From: Glandiceps talaboti
Lineage: Eukaryota; Hemichordata; Enteropneusta; Spengelidae
Length of the DNA stretch: 47,500 nt
Reading direction: 5' to 3'
NCBI RefSeq assembly: GCF_964340395.1
Contig: NC_135558.1
Coordinates: 3,125,001-3,172,500 of the forward strand
In this document: piece after piece, positions 46,673-47,500 of the stretch
Layout: every line of letters starts with the position of its first letter
Numbering within the stretch: position 1 is the stretch's first letter
Program-made: the position numbers and the translations under genes
The notes under the pieces: generated by a model
What the model was told of the DNA's origin: nothing
Database searches by the model: none
Seen by the model: only the letters and a program-made list of their open reading frames with translations

Positions 46673-47500
46673 GTAAGCATACCAAAGTTTTATTGTAATC
46701 AGAATGTACGTATATTAACCATCACTAATCTTCATCTTCACATATATATATTTTATTTCAATTTTGACAAATTTAATTATATCCCGTTGGGAAATAAAAT
46801 GTTTTTCAAGTTAAAGAAACAAACAGACCCCACCGCCACAAGAAAGAAGAACCTTGAAATAATTATGGTGGGGGGGGGGTGCTACTATATTTTGGGACTT
46901 GGGAGCAGTGCTCTTGTGTACAAACTACATTTAATGTTTTGTTTCTTTCACGTGTTCTTTCTTTTTTATTTATATTTTAAATTCTATATTTGGAGAGGAT
47001 GCTTGTACTTGGCACAATATTTAAAAGATTACGAGTTTAAACTGATTTGCACCTTAATTTCCCATATCTGTAACAGTCGATTCAATCACAAACTAGACGT
47101 TGTGGTGAGAGACCCATGCATGCAGTGTTTACACTCTGGTTACAACGGTGGCCGTTTGCTACAGTTGGCGACTTTATGGTGATATGCGAGAAATTAGGTC
47201 GGACTGATGTAATATTGGTAATCAAAAAGGCCTACCAAGGTGTGTGTATTATAATGACCTTTGTCTGTTTCGCAACCTAACAGGAAATGACGGGGTGGGG
47301 GTGGGGGGGGGGGTGGTCGGTTAATAAATCATGTGTGTCCTGATGTGGCTTTTCATCCATAATCAAGTATACATAGAATACAATACTCTTGTACCTTGAA
47401 GTGGTTTTTAGTTTTAACTACGATACTTAAAGCTGTGACATCACTGGCTGGTTATCAGTGACGTCGACGTGCCTCAGTATTTTACGTGGGGTCATAGCCA
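46673..47500 (+). other. Probable intron of the death-domain-like gene
   Basis: No second exon was recognised. The reading frame past 46672 runs on into low-complexity sequence and is intronic. G runs occur at 46869-46878 and about 47291-47316. Confidence 0.45.
47291..47316 (+). other. G-rich tract with quadruplex potential
   Basis: GGGG, GGGGG and a longer G run separated by single T residues satisfy a simple G4 pattern on the + strand. Confidence 0.6.

Noticed and set aside
46673-47182. Continuation of the death-domain-like ORF past the donor
   Set aside because: After GTAAGC the translation becomes low-complexity and the death-fold pattern stops; treated as intron.

Overview
This is a eukaryotic, intron-rich window and almost certainly metazoan. 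The best organism guess is amphioxus (Branchiostoma). The grounds are a 14-coding-exon argininosuccinate synthase gene of animal type, an AT-rich background full of microsatellites, MITEs and LINE 3' ends, and above all several minisatellites whose units copy adjacent exon/intron boundaries. I recall such arrays being reported in amphioxus under the name 'mirages' (Adh locus); this is from memory and unchecked. Species identity is inference.

Layout. 1-1675: a very regular 155-bp satellite (5 x 31 bp) that runs off the left edge. 1690-2522: a decayed LINE 3' end with an AAT/ATT tail. 3203-3310: a perfect 108-bp palindrome. 4548-6945 (+): a two-exon gene for an unrecognised secreted protein with a basic head and an acidic Ser/Asp tail; a probable 4-bp duplication shifts the frame near its C-terminus. 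8488-9043: a (GTAT)n tract. 9340-9945: a minisatellite rich in TAATCC. 10331-12281: a foldback element with about 515-bp inverted arms flanked by TTAA.

12663-37393 (-): the complete coding part of ASS1, the urea-cycle/arginine-synthesis enzyme argininosuccinate synthase. It was reconstructed exon by exon, with all splice phases consistent, to 413 residues. Its introns hold tandem arrays directly abutting the 5' splice sites of coding exons 7, 8 and 13, a degenerate array at the 3' splice site of exon 12, a broken copy of part of exon 5 in intron 3, a 2.5-kb 26-bp array in intron 2, LINE fragments and several MITE families. The 5' UTR exon(s) and promoter are not resolved; a CpG-richer block at 39420-39795 is one candidate.

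37397-46421 is mostly non-coding, with MITEs, hairpins and microsatellites. 46422-46672 (+) is the first coding exon of a gene whose product looks like a death-domain protein; the rest lies beyond the window or was not found.

The most interesting signal is the repeated conversion of ASS1 exon/intron junctions into tandem arrays, which places decoy splice sites next to real ones.
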